DNA of 64,000 nt from Nigrospora sphaerica (taxonomy: Eukaryota; Ascomycota; Sordariomycetes; Amphisphaeriales; Apiosporaceae), in contig JAGVVL010000022.1 in the NCBI GenBank assembly GCA_018287875.1, positions 2,170,001 to 2,234,000 on the forward strand. The letters are read 5' to 3'. The notes beneath the pieces are model-generated. The model was given only the letters and a program-made list of their open reading frames with translations, was not told the DNA's origin and made no database searches. The translations under genes and the position numbers were made by a program. Positions 34,352-47,048 of this stretch are shown here, piece by piece. The first letter of the stretch is position 1. The number at the start of each line of letters is the position of its first letter.

Positions 34352-36473
34352 CTAGGTCGGGCTCCAGTTGTAGTGGCCGTACGGGGGCGCCGGCTGGTCC
34401 GTCTTCAACGGCGGCATGGCGTGGCCCGACTTGTACGGATCGGCAAAGGCGCTGTACGGCCGGCTCTCGCCGTGGTACGACGGCACCGTGGCGCTGGGCT
34501 CGCCCGCCGTCGTGGTCCACGACGTGGTCGGCGGGTAGTAGTCCCGCGCCGGCGGCTGCGCGTGGCTGCCGCCGTGGTTCTCGCCGCCGTACGACGACGA
34601 CGCGAGCTCACCCGGGTTGCTGCTGCCGACCACGTACGAGGACGGGCCGTACCGGTACTCGGACGAGTCGTTGTTGGTCAGCGAGCCCGTGCTGTGCACC
34701 GACGTGTGGCTGGCGTGCCGGGGGCTCTTGGCCGCGCGCCCGCTGTCGACGTAGCGCGGCACGCTCAGGTTGTTGTCGTTGCTGCCGAGCGACGTCGTCG
34801 ACACCGACAGCTGCGGCGGCGCCGACGACCCGGGAACGTAGGCGTACTGCGTACGGATCGACGGCTGCTCGCTAGCCACCATCGACATCTGCATCGGCGG
34901 CATCGACGTCTGCATCGGCATCTCGGGCTCGGCCGAGTAGCTGGGCCCGCCCGCCAACGGCAGTTTCGGGTACGAATCCGACGGGATCGTCGTCGGCGGG
35001 TAGCTCGCCGAGGTCGGCATGCCCGACATGGGGTGCTGACCTTGCGGGCTCCAGTTCGAGTACGAGCTGCGTCATGGTCAGTACGGCGCGCGGGCCGGCG
35101 TGGGACGTGGCCGGAAGAGGGGGGCACCTACTTGGACCGCATCGTCATGGGGCTCCCGGGGAGCTTCGACGCGTTGAAGGTGAAGGCGGTTCGCGGCAGC
35201 TCCAGGTTGAGGCCACGGAGCTTGGAGTCCTGGGGCTTCACAGCCAGTGGGCCAGCGACGACGCCCAGGCCCGTCTCGACGAGGGCCTGGCCTCGGGATC
35301 CGGCGCTAGAGCCGAGGAGAGGGATCTCCTTGCGGGCCTGGAAGTTGCGGGGGCTTCGACCGCGCACGACGATGGGCGCCGTGGTGGACTCGGTCAGGAC
35401 GACCTTGGAGCCATCGGGCAGCGTGCCCATGACCTTGAGGTGCAGCACAAAGTGCTGCTGCAGCTCCTTGCGCCGGCCGTTGTTGGCCGTGGCACTGCGA
35501 CTAGTCAGCTTCTCTGCCCTGCTCGCTCGCCGTCCCCCCTCCTCCTAGGGCAAGGGTAAGGTGGTACTTACATGCGGAATTGCAGACGCCGCCAGCCGAT
35601 CGGGTACACGGCATACTCGCCATCGGCCTCAGCGCCGTCGTCCTGGAAGGGGATCAGGGGCAGGGATGCCGGCTCCTGATCGGCCGTCTGGGGCACCTCG
35701 GGCGAGTTGGGGGGCGGCGTCTTCCAGGGAATGACGATCAGGCGCACGGGGTGGCCGTCCACCGACTCGATGGCCGAAATGGTCACCTCGGTGCTGCTCA
35801 CGGGCACCGTCTCGCCCGTCTCCTGGCGGATGATGGACAGCGGGCCCCGCGGGGTGATGAGGGAGCCGCTGATCTGGAACAGGTTGCGCCGGTAGCACGT
35901 CAACTCGGGCTGCAGCATGCTGCCGTCGGTGCTGTTGGAGGGCATCTCGGACAGGAAGAACATGCCGTGGAGCTGGGCCGAGAGCTCGAGCTGCTGCATG
36001 CGTCCGTGCTGGTCGACAATGGTGTGCTTGTCCTGGACCCTCCGGAAGGAAAGGAGCTTGTGGTCATGGCTCACCGTCAGCTTGGAGCCGTCGTCGCGCA
36101 GGTCCTGGACGATCTCCTGGTACGGCGGCTGCTCCGTGTGCGAGTACGGCCGCTTCAGGTTGGGGTAGCTGTGGTGTTGGGTGAGAGAGGGGTGCTGCTG
36201 CTGGTGCTGCTGGTGCTGCTGGTGTCTCTCAAAGGCATCGTGCTCGTCCTGGGCGTACCTCTGGTAAGGGTACGGGTGGTCGACCGGGTGGCCGCTTCGA
36301 GGCCGGCCTGGGTGCTGCGACGAGTGGTGCTGCTGCATAGCCGACTCCATGGTGCCGGGATAACGAGTGGACAATGGCACAGTCGGCCCGCTGTAGCTCG
36401 ACCAAAGGCTCCCGTGAGGTGCCTCCGCCTTCAACTCTGCCATAGTCGCCGTAAGGGTGGTTGTGGTGGACAT
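34352..36473 (-). CDS. NDT80/PhoG-domain (p53-like fold) transcription factor
   Basis: Sequence-specific transcription factor of the Ndt80 family, whose members control meiosis, sexual development, conidiation, protease secretion or programmed death in fungi. Exons 36473-35572, 35494-35132 and 35066-34352 give 659 residues. Residues 1-130 are Gln/His/Pro-rich (QQHQQHQQQH). The DNA-binding domain spans roughly 134-365: KLLSFRRVQDKHTIVDQHG, LHGMFFLSEMPSN, ELTCYRRNLFQISGS, VSSTEVTISAIESVDGHP, GWRRLQFRIATANNGRRK (split by intron 1) and VRGRSPRNF (344-352). The C-terminal 240 residues are Ser/Thr/Tyr/Pro-rich and probably activating. The ELTCYRRN variant points to the Ndt80/FSD-1/NdtA side of the family rather than VIB-1/XprG, but that is inference. 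An alternative start is Met11. A gene-free stretch of about 10.6 kb precedes it. Confidence 0.9.
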
Positions 36474-37473
36474 TAGAGCATTTCCCGCTTCCCAAGCCCT
36501 GATCCAGACGTCTTTTTCGGGCTCAACAATGGACTCAAGTCGGCCTCGTCTGTACTACTCCCTGGCGGCGGCGGCGTGGAAGTGGCGGTGGTGTTGGTGG
36601 TGGTGGTGGAAGTAAGTGCCGGTATGGAGAGGTCGATGCCGAATGTCACTACAGATGGACAGAGGACGAGATGGGAGGTGGTGGAAAGCTTATAGAAGTA
36701 TGGATGGACTGAGACTTTTGGGATGCGAGGTTGCAGGGCCGAGTGTACTTGTAGGTATTGGATGGACGGCTCCGGTAGATAGAGGATGGCAGTGGGAGGG
36801 GGGCGTTTTGTGCCAGTCACGGCACTAGGCCGTACGCTTCGGGCAGTTTGGAATGGGATGACAGCAAGCCAGGGTCCGGAGAGGCCCAAGCAGGCCTGGA
36901 GGGCAGCACAGACTCGCCCGCGGGCGAGAGAAGGCGACCGAGAGGGTACGATGTACCTCCCGGGGCTCCAGAGTCAATGGTACAGTGCCAGGCAGCCCGC
37001 CGTGTGGGCAGCGGACGGAGGCGATGGGCGATCTGGTCAGGGACCGGGCCAGGGTGGTGATATGCCTGGTTACAACGTCAACGATGGGAGCTTCCGGGAC
37101 ATTCAAACGCCAAGTACCTTCTGACCTGATCCCTCCATAGCAACCCACCGCTGTAACAACTAAGTAACAGCCGCCTCACGGTTCGAAACGTGATCCCAAT
37201 CCCCGGCCCGTCTCGAGCCATTATCGCGCCCCGTGCTGGCGGCCCCAAGGAACGAAACCGGGAGACCGGCCTGGTTGCCATGCTCCCCTCGGCACCAAGA
37301 TAGCAAGCCCCCGCGGTGCAGGGCAGCAGAGGGACGAAGAGACGGAGAGAGAAAGAGAGCGTACTGGCACGAGTACCTCTTGTTCATGGGCGTGTATGGG
37401 TGGGTGAGAGGGGGGGGGGGGGGCAGGCGTGCGGTGGCAGAGCCGAACGGCAGGACCCTCCCACGCACTCCAT

Positions 37474-37475
37474 CC

Positions 37476-37508
<33 letters not shown>
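37474..37508. repeat. CT dinucleotide microsatellite
   Basis: About 16 CT units with a TTT interruption, about 1 kb upstream of the NDT80-like start (purine-rich on that gene's coding strand). Confidence 0.85.
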
Positions 37509-40500
37509 CTTCTCTCCTCCCCCTCTCTCATTCTCCCTCACCCTCAAGCATGTGGGCGGGTGGGTGGGTAGCCGGAGTAGGCAGGAAGTATGGGTTCGAC
37601 ATGGGTCGTTATGGGGGCACGGGGAGAATCGACTGATGAAATTGGAGCCATTCACGCACAAGACCTGGCTCCTGCTGGCTGCAGGCCCCTCTACGGCTCT
37701 CTTCTCTCCAATGCCTGCCCTGGCCCCCAACAAGGTACTGTGATTAGTTAGCAAAAACCTCCGACGGTATCGCAGTGCCAGTCGGGCCCGCAAATTTCTA
37801 GAAGACCGTTGGGCACGCGCGCCGATGAAGAACCATTTGGGAATGGTGCGATGACATGGGGGTCGTCAAAATCGGTTCAAGAGATTGCCCCTTGTTGATG
37901 AGTGCGCAAGGATGGGGGGGGCGTGTGTGTACACGGAGTCGGTGGTTGTGTGGGAGCGACAGGGATCCGGCAAGCTCGCTTGGAGAACATTGGCAGGGAG
38001 TGCCAAAAGAAAAAGAGTACTGTACGGAGTCCCGGAGGGCGGGCCAGCGCCGCACCCCTGCTGCGCGTTACTTGTGCATAGTATGTATGGAGCGCAGCTT
38101 GGACTGCGCCTAGCAGCAACCCGGGCCCGGAAGCGCATAGCACTCGCCCTCGTAACCATGATATTATAATGCCCGGCCATACGGACCTCATTCGGGCACA
38201 GGATAAGAAGAAAAGAGGCCGTGGTAATCTTAGACGGCCTCGCCTGGTCGCCCGCGAGGCCCACGGCATAACTGACGCATCGTAAGTGTGGCGAGGGCGA
38301 GATGAGCATCACTGCGCACTCGGGGTCAGTGTTGCTTCTCTATACTCGTGCCCGTTAAGTGAAGGGCGCTCATCAAAGCGCATTGCGCTGGATGGGGTTG
38401 CCGAGCAGGCGGTGCTGGTTCCGGTAACAGTCCGTAACAAACAACCAACACTCCACAGCAACAGTGGGTGGTGGTGTTGTTGTGTCTGAGTGAGTGAGTG
38501 AAAAAAGAAAGGCTGCCGTGCTGGCCAGCCGGCAAGCGACCAAAAGGGGAGGGCGAACGGGCAAGGAGTCCCGTCGGGGCAGCCAGTCGCAAGCCACATC
38601 GGAGCGTGGTGTGCTATAGTAGAGCAAGCAGTATAGTCGCTCATCGTACCACAATATCAGCCTGCAAGTAAAGGGCCGGCCTCGCGCTTGCGTGCCGCAG
38701 ACCGAATGCGACCGGCCAGCCGTACCTGAGAACAAGAGGCCCCCACCGGCAGATCTGGTTGTGTGTTTCTGTGCACAAGGCACAATTCCGACAGCAACGA
38801 CACGTTACGTATGCTCGGCAAGGGATCAGGGTACTTACTGGGCTGTAGGCCCGCGAGAATGAGGCAATTCAGGATCCATCCCGGGAGATGTCGATATGGC
38901 TGGTGGGCGCCCGGAGACGACGTGCAGTAGCCGCAACGGTGAGCCAAAGACCAGCAGGGTTGATGATTGGCCGTGGCTTGTCGGCCTGTCGCTCTCTCTT
39001 GACCAGCTGGATGCGCTAGGGCTCGCCTCGAGAGAGTATGGGGAAAAAAGTGACGGCCAATGCTGGACTTGCAGCTGGCCCATCTGTGCGAACAAGTGAC
39101 AGAGGGACGATTAGCATCCCAAATTCTACGAAGTCGCCCCCGGAAGAATCTGCCGCTCGGCGCTTGCAGTTGCTCTGCAGCCGTAGCGTGATCGTGGTCG
39201 CGTCGATACTTGATGCGAGCAAGGACCTGGGGCCGCCTGCCCCTCCCCCCTTTCTTTTCCATCGTGGCGCCATCGACGCCACCAAGAGGGCAGCACGGCG
39301 GCTTGAGGCAGGCCGCGCCGTAGCCACACGCGCCCACGCGCGGCGTCTCCAGCATCCGCTGCTGGAAAAGCCGTTTCGCACGTGAGTCGGCCGGTGTCCG
39401 CGATAGCGGTGGCGGTAGTGGCGGCCGTTGTCCGGGTCTGACGCCCTTCCGACGTGCGCCTCGCGCCCATTGACCTTCATCTCCTGAGTGGGAACGGCCT
39501 CGCTGCCGCACGAGTGCTAGACGGGGCTATATCACGGCTATTAAGACGCGACTTACTCCTCGTCTCGTTTGGTGTCAGGCACAAACCCGTTACTGGTGTC
39601 AACCAAGGTTGCTCTGGACTCCACACGGTGCCTGTCACAAGAGGATCCTGTCAGGGGAAACACCGGACATTTTCTCTTTCTTAAGAGATCTCCCAGGAGC
39701 ACGTTGCATTGAGCAGGCACCGTGAGCAGTGGATTCAACGGCAGTCGAGATCCCCCCCCTCTCCCCTAATGGCCCTGGATCCGGCCCTGGGCGGCCCTGG
39801 GCAGCCCTGGCTCTGCCCGGGGCTTGTTCAACGGCCATCGGGCGTGTGATTCGTGGGCAAGGGTCCTCGATGGAAGCTAGGCTACATCCGTGGCCTGCTG
39901 ATGTCAGTCCTAGCCAACGAACGCATCCACAATTCGGGGTTAATACGACATCAGTGCTCACAAAGCCAGCCGCAGGAACGATCTGGACGAAACGCGAGTA
40001 GGAGACCGGTGGAGCGCCTTCGAAGCGCAAGAGAACCGTTGCGGAACCTTTAATGTTCTCCTGCATTCTCCTTCAAACTTGCGCTTTTTGGGGAAATGGC
40101 TTCGTGGGCTGTGCCGGCCGTCTACATGTCGGTGTGCCCGCGAGCCGCCTTTCGCATCCAGTGCATCGGTCGCAGCTCGCTTAGCCTACACAACGGGGAC
40201 TTGGCGGGGTGTGTGTGCGTGTATGCGTGCATGCATGCAAGCGGCCGGGCCAGCAACTGGCCGCTCTCACATGTGATGCTCTGCAGACCGAGATTATCCA
40301 AGGCCGCCCCATGGCTATACAAGCGTCGGCTTAATGGGGTATATGTGGTGGTGACTATAAGGCATGCTGGGGTCCTGCCACCGACCGTTCAGGAATTGAC
40401 AGGCACTGTGTCGACGCCCTGAAGCCTATCTGCGCCGAAGAAATCGTTTCCGCCTGGAGACGCCCGCCTATCCTGGCCGATTATGGAAGTCCCGTCGTCA

Positions 40501-42614
40501 AAGTCGCATTCAGCTGGATCACGACTCGCCACAAACTCGATTGAGCTCCGGAGCGCGAGGCTGCCTCCTCACTTGGCCCGGGAAAAGACGGCCGCTGCAC
40601 CGTAATGACAGGAAGTCCCTGGGAGGTGGCGAACGAAGCTTGGTCTCATGAGCAGCAGTCTGGCCGCGTGAATGACTCTGGCGCTCATCGTATTGTTTGA
40701 TGGCCACGACACCATCGCAACCCGGGATGGCCCCAGATGCGGCTTCGGGGATGTCGGAGTGAATCGTTCTCGCCTGCGAAATGAGTCCAGACGGGAAACT
40801 TTTTTTTGACAGGAAACAGTCGTTTCCAAACACGCCGATCCATCTGAATGCTAATGTTGCTTCGTGTTTCTTCTCGACGTGTCGATCGTAGTAGTAGGAC
40901 TCATTGTTTACTCAAACGGGACGAAGCGTTGCATTCTCACGCCCTTCTTGCCGAGATACCCTGCTTGGGTACGTGCTACTGGCGCCTGGCCTGGACGAGC
41001 AAGTGCTTCGTTTTTTCTTTCCCCCGCTAGGGTAGTGTGTCGTTGCAAGCCGCGTAGGACTGAAGGGGCCTGCAGGTTAGTCGTTGGAACCGGCCAGGGG
41101 GGGGGGCCAGCCGGCGCTAGACCGTTTGGAGATTATTTGTCCGGCCGGCAGACCCCATTTGGTTGACGATCCCCGGGTTTGCCTGGTGAAAGTAGGAGCT
41201 TGATCGCAGTGGCTACCTTACTGCTGCCCAGTAGCGATACGGGTTACCGCAAAGGCCAGCCTACTAGCGCTCGCTCAGGGTCTTGCGGCTTTATTCTCTC
41301 GGCCGACAACTCTGCCCGCCTGTGCCTCTAGAGGCCGCCTGGCGGGCGCCCGCTTGCGGTTCCGGCGATGGGGCTGGTGACCAGGGACGGTGCCGGGGGC
41401 GACGTAGAGCAACGCCGTCGCGCGACACACCCGTATGCCGAGGCCTGTGTCGTATGTACGCTGTGCTGGCCGTAGGCGACGCGACAGACGATCCCGGCGG
41501 CGGCCCAGCATGGGTAATCCGACTCGTCAAGGGCCGAGGCCGGATGAACCGTGTCACGCCCGAGTCCTACTCTCCATCCGATCACAAGATGGGGGAGAGG
41601 GAAAAAAAAGTAACGAAGGCCGATAGAAAACCAGTTCACGGACAGCTGTTTCCAGGGTTCCTCCTGCCCGGCCATCCCTGGTCATCCCTGGGTTGGTGCT
41701 GGCTCGTACCGCTGTGGATCAGCATCGGGTTGGCTCTATGAGATCAAGGCCAGCCGGCTGGCTGGTACGGTCCGCGCACGACGGGCCAAGCCAAGGCACA
41801 GCCGCGCTGACTGGCCAAGGCCGGTGAAATGACCGAATATACAGTTTGCCATCATCTCCGCGCGCTGCAAAGGCATATCCAGAGTACCTGCACACGTATA
41901 GCACGGGCGGGCAAGCTGTCACGTCAGCCCGCCCATCTCCCGGTCACCGGCAGCCGGCTGGGAGGAGCCCACCGTCGACCTGACGCAACGATGCTGATGG
42001 GGTTAGAGGATGCGCGACGACGATGATGGGCTCCCCCCTCCCAAAGTCGACGATCGATCTCGGAAAGGGCACACTGTGGACAGTACGTAGCTGGCCATCC
42101 GCAACGGCATTCTCCAAGCGAAGCACAAATTGGGGAACGGGCACTGGCAGGGGCATGTCCAGGAGAGACGAGCAATGTGGGGCCGGTGGGATCCCCGTCC
42201 AGTCAGTGGCTCTGTATCCTAGCACAGGGGGGGGAGGGGCCCGGGTTTGAGCGACCAGGGTGCCCAGTCGCGGTACCGGTACTTGACCAGTGCCCGACAG
42301 GGCAGCTGGTGCCGCTGTTCGAGGCTCTCAAAGCTCCTGGCCCGTCCTGGCCCGCCCTTGATCCCCTGTCGTGTATGAGGTAGTGGGGCTGTCCTGTCGA
42401 CGAGACCAATGCCTGCAGCGGCAGACGCCTGCCAGCCATCTACGTGTGGCGGACAGGCCCCGGAAGCAGCCTGGATCCTGTAGCAGACAAATGGGCAGGA
42501 GGCAGAACGGGATGGGGTTGGGCTTCGGCGGTGCGCACGCCGGTTTCTGGTGACGGTGATGACGCCAAGACGCTGCTCACCCGTGGAATGGGCCTACTTT
42601 GACGGTGATCTGGG

Positions 42615-42642
42615 TGGCCTGGCCTGGCCTGGCCTGGCCTGG
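42615..42642. repeat. TGGCC/GGCCT pentamer tandem repeat
   Basis: About five and a half direct copies of a 5-base GGCCT unit. Confidence 0.88.
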
Positions 42643-42867
42643 CGCAGGCGGGCATAACGGGCGGGCAGACAGGCAGGCGGTCGGCCGGTCGGGTCCTGGT
42701 GGAGGTCGTCGGCGGGCGTGGGTTGCGTGGGCGATGGATGCAGGACGACGCTTCCGGTCACTCGAGTCAGCTTTCCTCCGCAGGGCGCCGCCATTGGGCA
42801 GCCTCTACTGCCGACATGCAAGATGTGAATCCGCTGGGTGCGCGAGGGGAAACGGGAACGCGGGCTG

Positions 42868-42869
<2 letters not shown>

Positions 42870-42906
<37 letters not shown>

Positions 42907-42919
42907 GGAGAGAGAGAGA
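42870..42919. repeat. GA dinucleotide microsatellite
   Basis: About 15 perfect AG units followed by an imperfect continuation with a TAG and GGG interruption. Confidence 0.88.
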
Positions 42920-42946
42920 CCGGGGCAGCCTGAATGATGAATGGAC

Positions 42947-42995
42947 GTGTGTGTAGGTGTGTATGTGCGTGTGTGCGTGTGTGCGTGTGTGTGTC
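42947..42995. repeat. GT-rich imperfect microsatellite
   Basis: Repeated GTGTGTGC/GTGCGTGT units about 30 bases after the GA tract; three different tandem repeats lie within 400 bases. Confidence 0.8.
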
Positions 42996-44199
42996 CCAAG
43001 ACGGCAGGCAGGCTGAAAAGAGAATCCATCATGGGCAAGAAGTGCAGGCGGGGAGGGGGGGTATGTGTGGTTGTGCGCCCCGTTCGGTGGTTGAGAGAGA
43101 GGGTGTCCAGAATTACTCGTACCAGTGGGTGGTGGCCTATTCGGGAATCCTGGCCTGGGTCTCCGACCAGTCAGCAGCCGTACACAAACTCCGACTTACC
43201 GTTGCAAGTGCCGCTATGTAGTTACATACCTAGACACATCCCATCTCTTACATCCATCCCATCCCATCCATACATGGGATGTTGAGTAGAGGTAGCTACC
43301 TAGGTAGGTAGCCTGTCGCTAGAGGGGGTATGTAGTCATGCCCCCAGGTTTAAGGCTGCTCCCGTCGTCGTAGTCGCAATTGAGGTTGTCCAACCCCTCC
43401 AGCCACACCATTCCATCCCGCCCTCTGGGCCTCGCTGACCTTCCATCGTCTGCGACCCAAGCAGCAACGGCGCCTGGTCACTCTGACGCCCTCCCGATGG
43501 GTTGACCGTCCCGCGACCGGCGAAGTGACGCCCAGGGACGTTTGACAAGCGGTAGACGCCCCTTGGAGTTACATAGGAGGTCGGTAGGGCAGGCAGGGCC
43601 GGTGGGTGAGGGGGAGGCAGACAGACTGGCAGACAGGCGGGCTGGCAGGCAGGCTTACTGTGCGAAGGCCCGCCCCCCGGGGGGTGAACCAGGGAATATC
43701 TCCGACCGGCCCCGATGGCCAGGCTCGTCATACCGACTCCCAGCAGGGCCGCCGACATGCAGTAGCCGAACCACCTGCGTACGCGATTCCGTTCCATCCG
43801 CTCACGTGGATGGAGCGTGCCCACGAGCGGCTGTTACCATGCGAAGCCGCCGGCAACAGTGGTTCGGGGCCCCTCCCTTCGTCTCATGGCATGACCGGCA
43901 AACGAACACAACTGCGGATATAAAAATGTTAGAAACCGGGAGGAGTGGCGCAGTCGAGAGGGAGGGGGGAAGATTGTGGTTCAAAGCGAAGGATGCCCCG
44001 GCCATGCCCGCCATCCCGGTCGACCCCTCCTCCTCCAGGGCTCTTTACCTGTCCGTCCCAGGAACAAGGGCTACCAGCCTCGCGGCCCCTCGTGCACCCG
44101 ACTCCAGGAGTCCATGCCAACCATACAATCGTGGGAGTTTGAGCCTGCAAGGCCCTGCCGGCGGACCATCTGCAAGCCCCCCCTCTCTCCACCCCCTCT

Positions 44200-44235
44200 C
44201 CTGCTCCTGCTCCTGCTCCTCCTCCTCCTCCTCCA
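44200..44235. repeat. CTCCTG hexamer / CTC trinucleotide repeat
   Basis: Three to four CTCCTG units followed by CTC trinucleotides, in non-coding DNA. Confidence 0.8.
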
Positions 44236-47048
44236 GTGTCCACCGTGACAGCCGCTTTCGTAGTCGCTCGGCGCCCCCTTCACCGGCCGGTGCTTCAGTC
44301 CTTAAGGGCGCCCTCTCCCCTGGGGTCCATCCCACGCACGTACGCACGCGCCCTCACCCCAAGCGAGTTACCCGTTCAGGCTACGTGCCCACTGCTCAGC
44401 CCAGACGCATGATGTTGGCGACTATAGAAGCATCCACAACCATTTTCCTCCTTTCATGCTCACCAGAGTCCTTCGGACTTCTGACTCGTCGCTCGTTCCT
44501 AGTCGGGAAACCACGTCCCGTCGGCCTGCGGCCAGAGAGGGGGGAATGATGCCCTGGGGGATCCCGTCCAGATGCACACCATTCAATAGTGCCGTTCTGG
44601 CATGACCGAAGGGCCCCCCCCCGCAGGGCGACAACAGCTTGGGGAAACTCATGTCCGGCCCATCAAGCAACCTTGTCGGGGGGGCTGCAGCGGCACGCAC
44701 CTCGCGCGTACACAGCAAGCACACGCGCGCGTGCCCTTTAACGCACGCACGTACGCACGCACATACTCTTTTCTCCAAGTAGGTAAAGTGCTTACCCACC
44801 CCCGAACAAAACACGCAGCTCGACCGACACCACCAACGCGGACGGACAGCCGAGATGACTTGAGCGCTATATCACTGCCAGGCTATACCTTCGCCCTCAT
44901 TAGCCTGGAAGGCCCGATTGAGCGATGACTTTACCCCAACCAATCCCACGAGCCAATCGACGCGCCTCGACCACCGGAAAACAAGGTGCGGCGGTGCGCC
45001 GATCGTTCTTTTTTTTTTCTTGCCCGCCTCGTATGTACGGGTCCCTATTGTTTTGTTTCGTTTCCTGCCATCCCGCCTCAGTGCAACGGTAACCCGCCCC
45101 TCATCTTCGCCTTCAAGGAACACCGTAGCAGCAGACATCTCCGGCTACGACGACGAGGGAACACCTGGCCGATGGCTTTAGATTGCCGGACCCAGCACAC
45201 TGATATCCCCGGTACATATTTATGTGCCTCGTCCTCCTTTGGGCCGTAGCCCTGAGGGAGGATGCCCGGTTGGTAAGCCGGTTTCGCGCCGGTGGAGATG
45301 CAGGCAATTATACAAACTGAGTAAGACGTGAGTAGGTAGGTAGGTACTTTACACACTTCATATTACCTGCGTACCTTGGTAGACACGCTGCGGGCTCGCA
45401 TTATCCGGGCATGACCCCAGACTGCCTCGGGCTGCCTCGGACGACTTGCCTCGCTGCAGCCAAGGCACCAGACACGGGACGGCTAGAGCTTGCTGCTGCA
45501 GGAAAGGGGGGGGTGGGCACCAGAACGCACTCACACGCGCCTGATTACAGCCATAATCTAGTAGTGTGTATGTAGGTCTGATAACGTAGTCGCCCATTCC
45601 GTCCCGTATCCCACGTGCGACCTGGCCGATCCGTATGCACCGGCGACGCAGCCCCGAGGCTGCTTGTGACCTCGGGCCAGCAGCAACGCCCTCGCTTAGT
45701 TGCTGTCAGGCCATTCGGCACGCTTGACGGATGCAGGTGAAGAGGGGCCCGTGGATGGGGATGAGGGGGGGAGGAGGGGGGGAGGGGGAGGAGGAGGGAA
45801 AAGAAGGCGCATACGTCAAGTTCCTCGCCGGACGGCCCTCGAATCAGCGGGCAGAGCCCGACGACCTGTCTCCATGCTTCCTGCACGCAGGTATGCTATA
45901 GACCACGCACATATAGAGAGACACACACAGGGCGAGAAAGAGAGAGCGCCTACGTCCCAAAAACAGGTAGACAGACGAACAAGACAGCCGGCCTCCACAC
46001 CCCCCTTTCTCCCTTGTGACACATGCCTTATTCGTAAGGGACAGAGATGGGGGAGAAGACACATGCCGGGAGTACATCTCTCTCCTTCGCAGGCGCGCAC
46101 GGGAGCGCAGGGGAGACTGGGACTCTTCATGACGCCCATCTGCCAAGGCCGTACTTCTGCCAGGCCGGAAATATGCCTACGTACATATGAGGCGCATACA
46201 CAATCTGCTGCTACCTACCACCCGCCGGCGGGGGCTCGCATTCGGGAACCCCTCCCTCCTAGCCACCGCCGGCCCTCATCGTACGGGTTCCCTTTAAACC
46301 TCCCTGTCATGATTGGTTGCTCGCATTTGCTGCTGGGAAATGGCCCAATGATGGGAGTCTGGTTTCTAATCTTCGGGTACCACCTCTGGGGCCTATACTT
46401 CGGTATTCTCACGGTTCGGGCAGGTTCCAAGGTCTAGGGTCCCGTACAACGCCGGCAGCCACAGCTGGACCAGGCACGTAGGCGCACGCCCACGGCCCCA
46501 AGGTGAAGGCCAGGACACGACACGCAGGAGGGGGCCATGGGATAATATGGGCTACACACCCGCCCCGGGGAGCCCGGTGCCGTCTGGGGAGAGGGGAAAC
46601 GACATGTATGTAGCTATCCAAAGTCACCAAAGGGGGCAAGGCTAACTGCCATTCGGGAGTACTGTTGCAGTCGAAACCCTATCCAGCAGCACGCAGCAGC
46701 TTCCGCCCTGGATGTCACCTAGCGTATCACCCCGAGACGGCGAGATCTATCCGTCTGACGGGTTTGCCTGTATGGACCAGCATGGGTCGGCTTACCGACG
46801 CGTTCTCAACCAATCTTGACTTCAATGGCAGCGCCCTGGGCTGCTGGACAATGTAACACAACCTTGGTACCGAAGCCACAAACCAAACGCTCGAGGTTTC
46901 CGGTTCCCTTCTCCAAAGTTTCGGCGATGGGTACGAAACTGTACCGACGGTACCAAATACTTGTGGCAACTTGGGGCAGCAGCCGGCAGCTGGCCGACCG
47001 GTTTAGGCTACTTTCCCACCGAGCCCGTCCCACGTTGCTGCCGCCAGG

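Larger units (their letters stand above)
36474..47048. other. Gene-free stretch of about 10.6 kb upstream of the NDT80-like gene
   Basis: I examined both strands and found no frame with a recognisable domain. The longest open frames (e.g. 38657-39511 minus, 43542-44549 plus) are compositionally biased and lack motifs. The stretch contains CT, GA and GT microsatellites, a TGGCC pentamer repeat, CTCCTG hexamers, several G or C runs and TAGGTAC-like words. No terminal repeats, transposase, reverse transcriptase or tRNA were recognised. It may hold a long 5' leader and regulatory DNA of the NDT80-like gene, non-coding transcripts, or old decayed elements. Confidence 0.5.

Noticed and set aside
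34325..36476. Two long plus-strand open frames (407 and 298 codons) opposite the NDT80-like gene
   Set aside because: They overlap conserved DNA-binding-domain exons in antisense, consist of Arg/Val/Leu/Gly-biased sequence, and match no family I know.
37170..37195. TCACG-GTTCGAAA-CGTGA hairpin, considered as a tRNA T-arm
   Set aside because: No matching acceptor stem about 70 bases away on either strand; probably an incidental palindrome.
38657..39511. 284-codon minus-strand open frame
   Set aside because: Basic, cysteine-scattered, no recognisable fold or motif; treated as a chance frame.
43542..44549. 335-codon plus-strand open frame in the gene-free interval
   Set aside because: Arg/Pro/Ser-biased with no domain and no promoter or splice context; long chance frames are expected at this GC content.
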